Below, in pieces: positions 53,409 to 64,000 of a stretch of 64,000 nt of DNA (the first letter of the stretch is position 1; every line of letters begins with the position of its first letter). The notes under the pieces are model-generated. The model was given only the letters and a program-made list of their open reading frames with translations, was not told the origin of the DNA and did not search any database. A program made the translations under genes and the position numbers. The stretch comes from Xenoacremonium recifei (Eukaryota; Ascomycota; Sordariomycetes; Hypocreales; Nectriaceae), in assembly GCA_012184525.1 (NCBI GenBank), contig WOFQ01000021.1, positions 248,001-312,000 of the forward strand, in the 5' to 3' direction.

Positions 53409-55635
53409 GGCGAGGCACGGGGCGGCAGAAGATGTATGATGTATAGGGGCTAATGGATGGTAATGAATGACTTGTCTTGAGTAATGCATGCATGTACGGA
53501 GTTATGGAATGTTTATCATAAGGGAGCAAAAGGGGCATCAGTGGCTGGGGGCCACCCAAGGGGTATGGGAAATTACAAGGGTGCTAAAGGGGTTTTCTTC
53601 GATATTTTATGAGATGAGCGCTAGCGCATGAGTACAGGATACGAATGTTAGAACAAAAAGCATTTGAGCCACGAAGCTATTGAGATGAAGCTGTGATAAA
53701 AGGGAGAGACAAGATGAGGACGACGCTTGAGTGAGATGAAGGTCTGCTAAAAAGGAGGTTACTGCTAGATGTCTCACTGTACCCACACCAAGCTTTCGCC
53801 TCACTTACACGGAATTTCCTCGCTCGAGCAAAGCCACGGTAGAGCGAGATCGCAACTGAGTTGGGTCACCTGTCAAGCCTCGGAAGTGATCTGTCAGAAT
53901 TCGGCAGATTTTTCATGCCGACGAGGATTCCTGCACTGGCTATTCCGTACTGTGACGCGAATAACAGAGCAGCTCACAAGGCCCAGGCTTGTTCATGCAT
54001 GATCTTTCATGCACAGAGCTGGCCAATCAGCAGACGATCAAGAACAAACAAATAATGGCGGACGTGCTGACACTGAAACTACTTGCTAAGCTGTCGAGGG
54101 GGGATTGTTTCTTTGATATGAGTCAAGCCTTTCAACTTCCCCTTCTGTCTTCGGGGAACGGAGCAGTTGGTGCCGGATCTACATGACAGCGATCCTTGTC
54201 GCGCGCCGAGCCTTCAGAGGGCCTGACGCTAGATTAGAGACAAAATTAAAGTAGAAACTGCCTGGGCCTAATCTAAAGTGCTTGCAGTCTGGAGAGCTGA
54301 CTCCTATTCCACCGGTGCGAATTCATTGGATGAAGGCGTCTTATAAAGGGGGCAGGGTCAAGACTATCGGACGGACTCCCATATGAGGGTGGATCGCCCA
54401 CAACAATAGAGAAGATAACGTGCTGCTAGAGCAAAAGTCAAGATGGTGGCATCCAGAGCGAGTTGAGTGTGGACGGATATTCACGGAGCCAGCAGGAGGA
54501 ATAATGCAGGCGTTGTGCTGGCTAATGCAAGATGTCGTCTGCCTTATGCTCGATCATGATCGGTACGAGTTCGTAAGCAGACGCGAAACCCCGCGTCAGC
54601 ATCATTGCCATCAGGGTTGATGTCATCCATCCATGATCCCCCTCTTTCGTCCCTGTTCTTCGCTCCTTCCCTCCCGCTCAACCGCCTGGACCCGGCCGCC
54701 AGAAGCAACGGGGAAGGCAGCAGGTCGCATGACCGGTAGAGCCTGCAGTAAGCGAGAAAGGACGTTATCTAGGCCCATTGAGCCACGCACAGAAAAATCT
54801 TTTCATCGCTGTTGTTTCTTTTTCCATCTCTTTTTTCTCAGCCATTCTCGTCGTTTCTTTTTCGGGGCAAAGACAGTGCCTGAGACAAGGGAGGCAAGTG
54901 CAGCGGAGGTGGAGCCGCCCACGAGTTCTGGAATCTGCCAGGGCCGAATCGCACGCCCAAGCCGTTGCAGGGCTGGTCCGGGCGTTCTCCGGGGCCCTAT
55001 CACAGAGATCACAGAGGGGTGGCGTCCGGCGACAGTGGAGGCGGGCTTGCCTCACAGGGGACGCTTGCAGACGCTACAGGGGACGCGATAGGGCGCTCCG
55101 GCGGGAACGCGCCCAGCTGCCCGGGAGAGGACCCGTGCCGTAGCGAGCCCACGTCTTGCCCTTGCCCTGCCCTGCATACCTTTACGTACGTTGCTCTTCC
55201 TCAGGCTGCTCCCGCTCTGCCTGGCCTGGCCCGACAAGTCATCGCAGATAAGATCCCTACCCAATAGAACGGCCACCGGCGCATGCCAGCACGAGCTTCC
55301 TCCTGGAACAAACACCTGAAACTCGGGCATCGACACGGCGAATTCACGCTCCCGCGACACGTCAGACACTTGTTTTCGCGGTACGCACCTTTCGGTCACT
55401 CGCAGCTACGACGACGCCTCGGCCTTGTTAGGACGGATGCCATCATCGTCATCGGGCATTAAGCTCCCACCGTTATGCCCTGTGGCTGAACCCAACAACG
55501 CCAAACGACTTCCTCTCCCTCGACACCCATCGTCCTCGAACTTACGCCTGTAGCAACAAAGACTACATCGATTGCATACGAATTCGCACAGCTCTCGCTT
55601 GAGCGCTCGTCTCGAGCTCTGCACAACCCACGGCC
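53409..55635. other. Intergenic region upstream of the TBC gene
   Basis: About 2.2 kb with no recognisable frame. The last 350 bases before the TBC start are C/T-rich leader-like sequence. An A/G-to-T/C change near 54790-54850 (T-rich run) may be a promoter element. Nothing else seen. Confidence 0.4.
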
Positions 55636-58600
55636 ATGGACGCGGCCGAAGCGTCCATGTCCATGCCCCTCCAACGCTCTGTTTCTCAACACAGCGCAAC
55701 CTCGTTGCAGTCGCATCGGAGCGGCCGCAGCGCAACCGTTAGAGGGCCCCGCGGCCGCAAACGCCTCAGTCAACCCAGCAGCTCAGCTAGCAGCGTCGCT
55801 GCTAGCGACAAGTCGTTGACGAGCTTCCCCAGCTTCTCGCCTGAGAGTCCGGGTGCGGAACGCTTCGAGGATCCCCAATGGAACAAGCCGTCAACGGGGG
55901 CATCCGCGACGGCTGCTGTCGAGCCGAGGGACGGCACGCGCTCCAGTCGAGCTGTCTCCGGTGGCGATCGCGCAAGCATTGTCGACAGCCTGACTGGGCG
56001 GACAACCGCTCGAGAAGCCCTGTTCGAGGACGCGCCGCTGGTGCACAAGATCCCGGGGGCGCTGCACCAGGCAGACGATGCGCATATTCAACGCTTGATA
56101 TCCCGGCACGGCGCCATCGGTCTGGTCCGGCAGATCTCCGAGGACCTTGCGCAGCGCGATGCTCAGATCTCGAACCTTCGAAGGCGAGCCGACGAGCGCG
56201 AGAGGGCGCTGAGGAGGATAATTCGAGAGTGCGGGCTATCGAACCTGGACCTTGAAACGAGGCTACGAGCCGTCGAGACAGAGTTGCGCGCAAATGGCAA
56301 GAATCAGGCACGCGATGATAGTGGGTTGAGCGACCTGATGAGTGATGCCATGCAAGACACGGTAGTAGCAACGGCGTACGGCGAGACGGGGGACAAGAGT
56401 TCCACGATCCGGGCGAGCAGCCACAGCAGCAATAGCAACAACAACAACAATGGCAACAATGTCGACAGCGGAACCAGCAACAACCGAGGAACGATGCGTG
56501 GATGGAAGGACTATATCTGGGGAACGGGAACTGCCAAGAAGACAAGCCGGGGAAGCAGCATCAACGGAGATGGCGTGAACCCTGCGACGGTCATACGATC
56601 GCACTCCAGCATGGATCGGAGGCCAACACTGCAGGACGACCTTTTCAATCCGCCAGAGAGAGCTGCCGGAGGCTCAGTGCGAAGCTCGAGCCGGGCCTCA
56701 AGCATCCAATCCGGACCCAACTCTGAGCGCAAAGCATCGACATCGCTGGCCAGTCTGGCTCTGAGACTGGTAGCTGGCGGAGCTATCACCACCCGTGAAA
56801 CCGACTCTCGAGGCCGTGCGGTTAGCACCTCGGCTAGAAGCGAATCCCTCAGGGCCACCTCAACAACAAGCAATAGGACCGGACGTGCGGTATCGGTGGC
56901 CGGGGGACCCAAGGCGCTGATGGCGATGCGAAGATCGACGCCCGCCCCTCAAAGCACGGCCGCTTCGAGAACGCAGGTGCAGGAAGGATTCGATGGTATG
57001 AGGGGCAGTCCACCAAGCAGCCTCGCGGCACGTCAGGAGAGCTATGGGCCGGTTGAAATGGATGCGATTCTCCCGCCTGAATCGCAACCGCCGACTCTGA
57101 CGCATATCTATAACAACTTTCCGAACAGCGAATATTTGACGGATCGCTTTGGCTTCATTTATGACCAGCGACGCAAGAAGCGGCAGCGCGAGGCTGCTCA
57201 GATGGCTCGCCACGCTCGTAAGGGCAGTAGAACCGAGATGCTGCTTAATGGGCGCTCCGGGATCTCACCCAACCTGCTGGAAGATATGCCTAGTCCCACG
57301 TTTTCGAGCGATGGAAGGCCGGGGAGCCCTAGTAGCAGCATGGAAGAACGAGGCCCTGAGGATGGCAAATCGAAACGTTGGCAGGACTACCTCAAGATTG
57401 CGACGTTTCCTACGGAGCTCCTCAGCCACACACCAAGCATTGCTGCTCCGTCTTTACAAGTACTGGAAGGAATCGAGATGCCTGACGGAGAACCTGTGCC
57501 TCTGGGATTGCCTAAACTGCCCTCCATCACGTCGACAAACTCCGGCTTGGTTCCTTCAGCCAGCACGACTACTGCTGTGGATAGTGAAACAACACAGCCC
57601 TCCCAACCGGAGTCGACGACCAGTGTCTTAGCTAAGGAAGATGCCGAGCCAGTCAAGCTTCTGCTGCAGCAGTTGAGCGAAGTCCATGATTCGCTCCAGC
57701 GGGAGAAAACGGTACGATGGAATGATTTCCTTCGCAAGGTTCGTGCTGAGCGCCGTCGTGAAGGCGAGGCAGCCGTCGCTGCAGCCGCTGCTGCGGCCGA
57801 GGCTCGATACGAGAGGCCTGCTGTTATCCTGCCCGAGACGCGAGTAGCGGACGGTGAGATGATTGGCGTTTCGGGACTTGGAAACAAGGGCAAGGTTGGG
57901 CGAGCTAAATGGAACGAATTCAAGAATCTGGTCCTCGGTGGAATTCCTGTGGCGTTTCGAGCCAAGGTCTGGTCTGAATGCTCCGGAGCGACAGCATTGC
58001 GAGTCCCGGGCTACTACGAGGATCTGGTCAACCAGAGCAGCAAGGACGATGATCCTACTGTGGTCAGCCAGATCGAGATGGACATTCACCGAACGCTGAC
58101 GGACAACATTTTCTTCCGCAAGGGGCCCGGAGTTCAGAAGCTCAACGAAGTGCTTCTAGCATACTCGCGCAGGAACAAGGACGTTGGGTATTGCCAGGGC
58201 ATGAACTTGATTACCGCCAACCTTCTTCTGATCATGCCTTCGGCTGAGGACGCGTTCTGGATTCTCACGTCTATCATTGAGAACATTCTGCCGCATGGAT
58301 ACTACGACCACTCGCTGTTGGCGTCCCGCGCTGACCAGCAGGTCCTTCGGCAATATGTGAGTTCGATTCTTCCTAAGCTATCGGCTCACCTCGACTCCTT
58401 ATCCATCGAGCTTGAGGCCCTCACGTTCCAATGGTTCCTTTCCGTCTTCACCGACTGCCTGAGTGCGGAGGCGCTCTTCCGTGTCTGGGACGTGGTCCTC
58501 TGCACTAACGACGGCAGCACATTTCTGTTCCAGGTGGCTCTCGCTCTTCTCAAGCTCAATGAGGGCAACCTCTTACAGTGCAACACCCCGGCAGCAGTGT

Positions 58601-58839
58601 ACACTTACATCAACCATCAAATGACGGAGCACGCCATCAGCATTGATGGGCTCATGCAGGCCAGTGAGGGTCTGCGTCGGGTCATTCGTCGCGAGGACGT
58701 GGAGCAAATGCGTGAAAAGGCGATCCAGGCAGAGAAGGATATGACGGCGGCGCGCGACGGTGATTCGGCCAAGAGCAAGGCGAAAACGTCGGAGCAGGGT
58801 GAGCTAGAAGCGGTCGAGCCTCGGCCCGTAGAGGAGTAA
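55636..58839 (+). CDS. TBC-domain Rab GTPase-activating protein
   Basis: A single exon encodes 1067 residues. Residues 1-680 are S/T/R-rich and disordered, with a short coiled coil (about 150-220, EDLAQRDAQISNLRRRADER) and an Asn-rich tract (about 255-275). The TBC domain spans about residues 755-975. It has LGGIPVAFRAKVWSECSGA, the arginine-finger motif IEMDIHRTLTDN (IxxDxxR) and the glutamine-finger motif DVGYCQGMNLITANLL (YxQ), both intact. These are followed by LSAHLDSLSIELEALTFQWF and AEALFRVWDVVLCT. Intact fingers mean it is likely an active GAP for a Rab. The Rab cannot be named; the domain is closest in feel to the Gyp/TBC1D2-8 type. The C-terminus is charged. Confidence 0.9.
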   Translation: MDAAEASMSMPLQRSVSQHSATSLQSHRSGRSATVRGPRGRKRLSQPSSSASSVAASDKSLTSFPSFSPESPGAERFEDPQWNKPSTGASATAAVEPRDGTRSSRAVSGGDRASIVDSLTGRTTAREALFEDAPLVHKIPGALHQADDAHIQRLISRHGAIGLVRQISEDLAQRDAQISNLRRRADERERALRRIIRECGLSNLDLETRLRAVETELRANGKNQARDDSGLSDLMSDAMQDTVVATAYGETGDKSSTIRASSHSSNSNNNNNGNNVDSGTSNNRGTMRGWKDYIWGTGTAKKTSRGSSINGDGVNPATVIRSHSSMDRRPTLQDDLFNPPERAAGGSVRSSSRASSIQSGPNSERKASTSLASLALRLVAGGAITTRETDSRGRAVSTSARSESLRATSTTSNRTGRAVSVAGGPKALMAMRRSTPAPQSTAASRTQVQEGFDGMRGSPPSSLAARQESYGPVEMDAILPPESQPPTLTHIYNNFPNSEYLTDRFGFIYDQRRKKRQREAAQMARHARKGSRTEMLLNGRSGISPNLLEDMPSPTFSSDGRPGSPSSSMEERGPEDGKSKRWQDYLKIATFPTELLSHTPSIAAPSLQVLEGIEMPDGEPVPLGLPKLPSITSTNSGLVPSASTTTAVDSETTQPSQPESTTSVLAKEDAEPVKLLLQQLSEVHDSLQREKTVRWNDFLRKVRAERRREGEAAVAAAAAAAEARYERPAVILPETRVADGEMIGVSGLGNKGKVGRAKWNEFKNLVLGGIPVAFRAKVWSECSGATALRVPGYYEDLVNQSSKDDDPTVVSQIEMDIHRTLTDNIFFRKGPGVQKLNEVLLAYSRRNKDVGYCQGMNLITANLLLIMPSAEDAFWILTSIIENILPHGYYDHSLLASRADQQVLRQYVSSILPKLSAHLDSLSIELEALTFQWFLSVFTDCLSAEALFRVWDVVLCTNDGSTFLFQVALALLKLNEGNLLQCNTPAAVYTYINHQMTEHAISIDGLMQASEGLRRVIRREDVEQMREKAIQAEKDMTAARDGDSAKSKAKTSEQGELEAVEPRPVEE

Positions 58840-59344
58840 GCAGAAATGGCCCGAACATGGTAAAGACGTGGTTTTGACACGGATCTTGATGTTGGAGGTT
58901 GGAAATGGTGGATTGGATTGGACAGGAAACGAATTTTGGAGTTGACATCGACATGATACCCCCCGAGTTGAAGAGAGCTGGGAAGACCAAAACTGGGCGC
59001 AGCAAATCATGCGAAGCAGACATCAATGCTGCTGAAACACGAGACACGGTTGGGAGCATCAGGTTCCAGTATCACGGCGTTCATTCTATCCAACTGTACG
59101 GCGCGGGTGGCTTTCTAAGGGTTAGGCTTTGGTTTTGCGATATCCCAACCCCTGCTTTCATACACACACAACCACACTTGTTCTTTTTTTCAAATACCAA
59201 ATACAGAGCATAGGAGTACTACGGTTTATCATAGACGAGCGGGCACGATGGAAGCATTCCTAGAGGCAGAAGGGTTTATACCAATTTACAAAGTATCACA
59301 TACAAATGGCTAGAGTTTTTAACCATGATACAGGCTCACACGAC
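58840..59344. other. Convergent 3' region of the TBC and enoyl-CoA hydratase genes
   Basis: About 500 bp between convergent stop codons with T-rich runs near 59180-59200 and AT-rich sequence at 59270-59300. No gene seen. Confidence 0.4.
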
Positions 59345-60229
59345 CTACAACTTGGGCTTGGCCTCCTTGTTATCCTTGAGCCACTGCTCATACCACACCT
59401 TGCCAAACTCCTTCCGCTCACTCTCCCGTGCCTGAACCTCATCAAACCGCGCCTCCTCCATATCCAACCCGGGACTCCTCATAAACACCAACAAGTCCTT
59501 CCACACCTCGGCCTTCAACGTGCCATACACACCCGTCTTCGCCTTCTCCTTTAATCCCCGACTCTCAACAAAAGCCTCCAGCGCACCTGGCGTGTCAGCC
59601 AATGCGTCGGCAATGCCCGCGGCGACGGCCTCCTCGCCGGTGAAGCGGCGCGCCTCGAGGACCAGTGCGCGGCATGTGGATTGGCTGTACTTGTGGCGGA
59701 AGAGTGCGGCCATGGCAGGCTTGAGGGGTGCGCCGAAGAGGAGCTCGTTGAGGCAGAGGAAGCCGCGTGGGGAGGGCGCGAGGCGGTAGTCGTGGGCGGT
59801 GGCGAGCATGAGGCCGCCGGCAAAGGCGTGGCCGTTCATGAGCGCGACGGTAGGCATAGGGTATCTGTGGTCTCTGTCAGTCTTTTTATCTCACACATGA
59901 GGGAGGACCAGAACTTACGTCAGGAACCGCGCCCACAGCTCATACAGCAGCGCCCAGAAGCCCTCGGTAGCAACCGCATGCTCGAGATCCAACCCATTAC
60001 TATAAAACTTGGGGATAGCGCTGGTAGTCGCGACAACGCCAGACGGATAGCCGAACTCAATGGCGTCCAGAGCCGTGAGGAATGCGCGGCACACAGGCGT
60101 GGTGAGGCGGTTGTCTGGCGGCGAGTTGATGGTGAGCAGGTATAGGCGTGGTGAGGGCTCGGTGCAGGTGAGGGTGCCGCCGGGGTGGGCGCCTAGTGGC
60201 GGGATGGGGATGGAGAAGAGCTCGGGCAT
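59345..60229 (-). CDS. Enoyl-CoA hydratase/isomerase family protein (Eci-like), possible peroxisomal C-terminus PKL
   Basis: Exons 60229-59919 and 59864-59345 encode about 276 residues. The 54-bp intron (GTAAGT..CCACAG) joins WARFLT to YPMPTVALMNGHAFAGG. Crotonase-fold elements: LYLLTINSPPDNRLT, SNGLDLEHAVA (first oxyanion-hole strand), ALMNGHAFAGGLMLATAHDYRL (second oxyanion-hole turn) and FLCLNELLFGAPL. The HDYR motif and overall order match fungal delta3,delta2-enoyl-CoA isomerases and related hydratases more than mitochondrial hydratases. The C-terminus AKPKL resembles a weak type-1 peroxisomal signal. The likely role is fatty-acid oxidation, but the exact reaction is not decided by the sequence. 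A CACGTG lies 163 bp upstream, at 60392-60397. Confidence 0.85.
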
Positions 60230-60847
60230 GGTGGTGGTGAGGATGGATGAGAGAGGTGAGATGAGATGCGAGGGAGGTTGTGGTGTAAGTCGGGATGGAA
60301 GTAAGCAAGCAAGCCGAGGCTCATGACTGTGGAGCGGACCGAGTCCGGGGAAAGCTTAGTTTAGCTCACTGTGCTGTGGCCATGCTTATGACACGTGACA
60401 TCATCGTGGAAGTATGAAATAGGTATGAATATTCGTTTAATCTTACTTCTACGGTCAGATTCGTTTGTTGGGTCAATGCTTAGGCTCACTTGCCCTCCAT
60501 GGGTTGTACAGCATCCTGTTAGGCCGATTGTGCAGTTGCTTTAGCATGTGATCCATAGGTAAGGTAATGTAGGGAACGGCACGCTTTATTATTTTTTTTG
60601 GGGGGTCGGCAGACGCTAATCCCCAAGGGTCACGAGTATAATAGCTGTGGGAGGTCTCGTACACGGGATACCAGCAAGTTGAGAAGGGAGTATTTAAACA
60701 CAGTTAGGGTACAGGTATCTCCGCGTCTGTGTTCCCGCTCAAACAGGTCTGGTTCCTATAGTCCCCTACTGGTTCATCCAGTTTCTCTACCTACATTCTC
60801 ACAATGCGAAGTGCATGAGTCGTTGCTCCGCACCTTCAAGACCATTG
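60230..60847. other. Intergenic region between the Eci-like gene and the P450 3' end
   Basis: About 620 bp. It holds the promoter of the Eci-like gene (CACGTGACA near 60392) and the probable 3' UTR of the P450. A T-rich run lies at 60587-60600. No gene seen. Confidence 0.4.
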
Positions 60848-62512
60848 CTACTCGTCCTCATCAACCAGGTTCCGCTTCGTTATCTTCGCCTCCCATGCCT
60901 TTGGTAACATGATAAAGTAGGCGTTCCATTTCCACTCCTCATCCTGTACAGCAATGTTATAATCGCGTACTAGCGTGGCTACCATCTTAGACAGCTCGAC
61001 CCTCGCGATATTCATACCGGGACAGGAAGCGTATCCCGCGCCAAACTGCACACAACTGTATTAGCATGTATCACTGGCTAGAGGAGGCGTCAACGTACCG
61101 GTATGAAGTATTTCCTCTCCTTCTCCGCAATTCCCTCCTCGAGCCAACGCGTCGGGCGGAATTCCCGCGCATCAGGACCCCAAAGCTCTTTTGAGTGATG
61201 CATGACCCAAGGACTGACCGACAGGATCGTGCCGGCAGGAAAGTGAGTCTCACCAATAACGATGCCGCCTGGAGGCGCAACCCGCGGGAGCGTCATAGGG
61301 ACAGGTGCGAAGATACGCAACGATTCGTTGATGCATGCCTGAATGAACGGGAGGCTCTGTGAGTCTCGGTAGCTGACAATATGGTCTCGACAGCGCCCTT
61401 CTTTGACTGCGGCATCAATTTCGTCCTGTGCTCTTTTCCAGGCTCCAGGGAGTCGGTTCATATGATAGACAAAGCTCTGCAATGTGCAAGAAACGGTCTC
61501 GCTGCCCGCACCGACAGCAGCAGTAACCATAGCAGCAACATTGCGTTCGGTCAACTGGGGGTTCTTCTCGAGCGCTCGGAGCCTGGGTATTTGCCATTAG
61601 TGAAGTGAAAGCGAAGCGTGCTTAGTATTAGAGCACTTGCCAGTGAGAGACCATATCAAAGCGGCTGTCCCTATTCTGTCTTCGTTTTTTAAGGGCAGCC
61701 ATGCTAGTGTTATATATGTGTCCCATAGGGAGGAACGACGCTACAACAGGGTTTCCCAACAGAAGGATATGAATCCAGCGGTAAAAACCGGCAGACGAGG
61801 CATAAGCATTCAACTTTGCAGTTATAGCAAGAGCATTACCGACATCCCGGCCCTGTTTGAGAAAACCATACTGCTCCGAGAAGAGCTTATCGCCAATAAC
61901 ATCCGAGGCAACAAAACTGAACCATGCATTGAAGTTAACAGGTTGCTGGTTATCAGAGAAGCTGTCCATCCATGAAAAAAAGGACTCCATAACAGTATCC
62001 ATATTCTGCTCGCCCTCTAGAACACTGCTCATAGTATATGCTGCAGCAAAGTTCTTCGACAGGGCAAGCTTGGTTTTAGGGTCCGTCGTGGATGAAGGGG
62101 TTTGGAATCGCCAGTCAGGAAAGGCAAGGAATTTATACCAATAACCTTTATGAATGGTTGCGAGCAACAGCTTCTTGATGCCATCCGGATGGCTCACACT
62201 GACCTCATCGGGGGCTATGCGAACAAAGTGACCTTTGTATGGGAAACAGGGGATTAGTGTCGTCTATTCCATGTGCCGGACACGTACATAGTGAAACATA
62301 CCATGCTTATCGTGGAGGCGGACGAGCTCTACATTCTGGTCTCCTCTGAGAATATAATACACATGCCACAGCCTAGTGAAGGAAGCGAAGAAGGGCCCAG
62401 GGATCTTCCGGAGAGGTGTGCCTTTTGCTTGCCAGACGAAAATCAAAAGAAGTGCAACAGCCGAGAGCAGACCTAGCCCCGGCCACGAGCTCACGGCTCC
62501 TGGGAGTTCCAT
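60848..62512 (-). CDS. Cytochrome P450 monooxygenase, membrane-anchored
   Basis: Exons 62512-62302, 62232-61641, 61582-61099 and 61045-60848 give about 494 residues. The N-terminal anchor GLGLLSAVALLLIFVW is followed by a proline hinge (RKIPGPFFASF). The I-helix is AAVGAGSETVS, the K-helix ESLR (ExxR), the PERF region EFRPTRW, and the haem loop FGAGYASCPG carries the Cys ligand. Intron 3 starts with GC rather than GT (GCAAGT at 61640-61635) and ends CCCAG; only this choice restores frame (VSHWLRALEKNP). The start at 62512 (MELPGAVSSW) is preferred; an ATG at 62593 would add 27 residues. The pattern fits fungal microsomal P450s of the pisatin-demethylase/benzoate-hydroxylase-like type. The substrate is unknown. 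Confidence 0.9.
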
Positions 62513-63484
62513 ATCGTAGGACGAATGATTGGCTGCTCTTGGCGGAAGAGAGCAACTACCAGGAAAAGCCGAAGGAGTCGTGGGTGAAACCACACTTTAG
62601 TTTTCCCCAGGGCTGTTGGATATAAGAGGCAAATGTGACAGCTTCGGGGCGGGCGCGGGACTGACGGAAACGTAATGCGCTCAATCTAATAGGAGGTTTA
62701 CCGTTACATTCATAAGGGGCATCCAAAGATACTTTGCCAGTTGCATTCTAGTTCCAAATCCTTCGCTGTCTCCGCACTCTGCAAGGCTCTTCGGCTCTAA
62801 ATAAAAGAAGCTGAAGATAGCCGGTTTACTCCACAGACGTGTCGGACATTTGCTCATCGAGAAGATACGGCAGATTCTCCAGCGCTCGCGCACGTTTTGT
62901 ATGCTCGTCCACCAAGTAAACGCTCTCATCGAATTGCGGGCTAATTTCGACCTGGAGTTGTCAACAGTTGTCGTGGTCCTCCCTCCTTACCTTAGGGATG
63001 CAACCCTATGTTGGTTGTCCCTGGCATGTAGACCACAATGTCCACCAACCAACAACTGGGTTGCTAGTACACAACAAATTTCCCTCCTGTAACAACCCAG
63101 CCATGATCTGCAAACTCCAGGGCTCAATTTGAGCAAGAGTTCTCCGGTGCACCGTTGCCCGAGGTTTCAAAGAGAAAAAAAAAAATAGCTCCTTCGTCCT
63201 CATGAACCATGGATTCTTGCTACAGAACCAACAGGCCAACCGGAGAGGTCCCCAAATCCCGGCGGCCCCTCCCAGGGAGCGAAGGAGCCGTACAGGAGCC
63301 GTACCCCGGCAGAGAACTCCCGGCCTCGCTTAGAACGCAGCTCGGGGAACCATTGGCGAGAGCCGCTCTCTTGCCCAAGGGGCTGGACATTTCGGTGCTG
63401 TTGTATAATATAAGAGACGGTCCCGTGAATCGGCTGTTTCGAGCACTTTATGGCATGACCTTCTAACACAACAACTCGGACACA
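62513..63484. promoter_or_regulatory. Divergent promoter region between the P450 and the rhodopsin-like gene
   Basis: About 970 bp between divergent starts. TATAATATAA at 63404-63413 lies 72 bp before the rhodopsin-like start and is a plausible TATA element. TATAA at 62621 lies about 110 bp from the P450 start but reads best on the plus strand. No coding frame recognised. Confidence 0.4.
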
Positions 63485-64000
63485 ATGGCGAGGTTTGCAA
63501 TCAACAAACCCGTCCAGGAAGCGGTGGTCGGTGTGTCGGTGGTGTTGATGATTCTACCCACAATCTTCATCGCCCTGCGGTTTTGGGCGAAGAGGCTGAG
63601 CGGACGGACATGGGACTGGTCAGACACGTTCATCACGATCTCATGGGTAATCCAGTGCCATCTGCCCAAGTATATGTGCGATATACTAACAGGTCCAAGG
63701 CGATATCGGTTCCCTATACGGCCATGAATATTGTGGCGGTGACTGAATGGGGCTTAGGATATCATATTCTTGAGCTTGAGGAGCTGTACGGCGCCACGGT
63801 CATTACGGAGTTCCTAAAGGTGGGTGGTTCGGGTTATCAGATGGTAATGCAATACACTGACGGGCTTCTCCCAGTTTATGGTTGCCGAGCAGGTACTTTG
63901 GCCTATGAGCGTATCTTCTGTCAAGTTCTCTGTTCTATGCTTCTATCTGAAGCTGTTCAAGGGAACTCATAGCAACTGGCAACGATATATGGCCATCAGT
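63485..64000 (+). CDS. Fungal rhodopsin-domain integral membrane protein, 5' part only
   Basis: Exons 63485-63646, 63700-63819 and 63875 to the window edge. Intron 1 (GTAATC, branch ACTAAC, ending CCAAG) and intron 2 (GTGGGT..CCCAG) are both phase 0. Residues seen, about 136: helix VVGVSVVLMILPTIFIALRF, the motif WDWSDTFITISW (the DD/SD-F loop of the fungal rhodopsin-domain family), MNIVAVTEWGLGYHI, ITEFLKFMVAEQVLWPMSVS and SVKFSVLCFYLKLFKG. These proteins are seven-helix membrane proteins of unknown role, abundant in filamentous ascomycetes and often near metabolic genes. The choice of AAG rather than the earlier CAG acceptor is forced by frame. The gene is truncated by the window end, not broken. 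Confidence 0.8.

Noticed and set aside
54633..55399. Overlapping 100-150 residue frames upstream of the TBC gene
   Set aside because: They occupy several frames on both strands, are Arg/Ser-rich and have no recognisable motif; more likely promoter and leader of the TBC gene.
1..64000. tRNA or rRNA genes, transposons
   Set aside because: No paired A-box and B-box, no rRNA-like core sequence, no terminal repeats or transposase/reverse-transcriptase motifs noticed by eye; a tRNAscan or repeat search would be decisive.

Overview
The window reads as nuclear DNA of a filamentous ascomycete (Pezizomycotina). Genes lie on both strands and are interrupted by short introns of about 44 to 107 bp with GT..AG borders and CTAAC-type branch sites. 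The encoded proteins are recognisable fungal orthologues: Aos1, Bmt5, Set2, Mtr4, Cox8, Rsm25/mS23, Alg14, Kcs1 and Cdc11/SnaD. I could not fix the order or genus from sequence alone. Exon borders below were placed by hand from splice motifs, reading-frame continuity and family motifs.

Layout. At 1-12 kb are the SUMO E1 subunit AOS1 (+), a large unrecognised nuclear-type protein (-) whose frame carries an in-frame TAG, and the 25S rRNA methyltransferase BMT5 (+). At 12-15 kb is the H3K36 methyltransferase SET2 (-). From 15 to 19 kb there is a long, GC-rich, gene-free stretch. At 19-20.3 kb is a small P/A-rich fungal protein, again with an in-frame TAG followed by coding-like sequence. A tract with 24-bp periodicity built on TGATCA lies at 21.1-21.5 kb. 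At 22-25 kb is the RNA helicase MTR4 (-). From 25.9 to 29.6 kb there is a run of nuclear genes for mitochondrial proteins: COX8, a PPR protein and RSM25/mS23. ALG14 (-) follows, then a decayed Rho-like GTPase (-) with two in-frame stops and an altered P-loop, and an FAD oxidoreductase (-). At 35.6-39.8 kb is the inositol hexakisphosphate kinase KCS1 (-). A 4 kb gap follows. Next come a long disordered protein with repeated [SN]PW motifs (-) and, divergent from it, the septation-initiation-network scaffold CDC11/SnaD (+). The right end holds a TBC-domain Rab GAP (+), an enoyl-CoA hydratase/isomerase-family protein (-), a cytochrome P450 (-) with a GC-AG intron, and the 5' part of a fungal rhodopsin-like membrane protein (+) cut by the window edge.

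Most genes are housekeeping: chromatin, rRNA modification, RNA surveillance, mitochondria, N-glycosylation, inositol pyrophosphates and septation. I see no bacterial-type operon, CRISPR array, transposon, tRNA or rRNA. The least explained items are the 24-bp TGATCA array, the three in-frame TAG codons (all of the kind a CpA-to-TpA change would give), and the Met-rich tails of AOS1.
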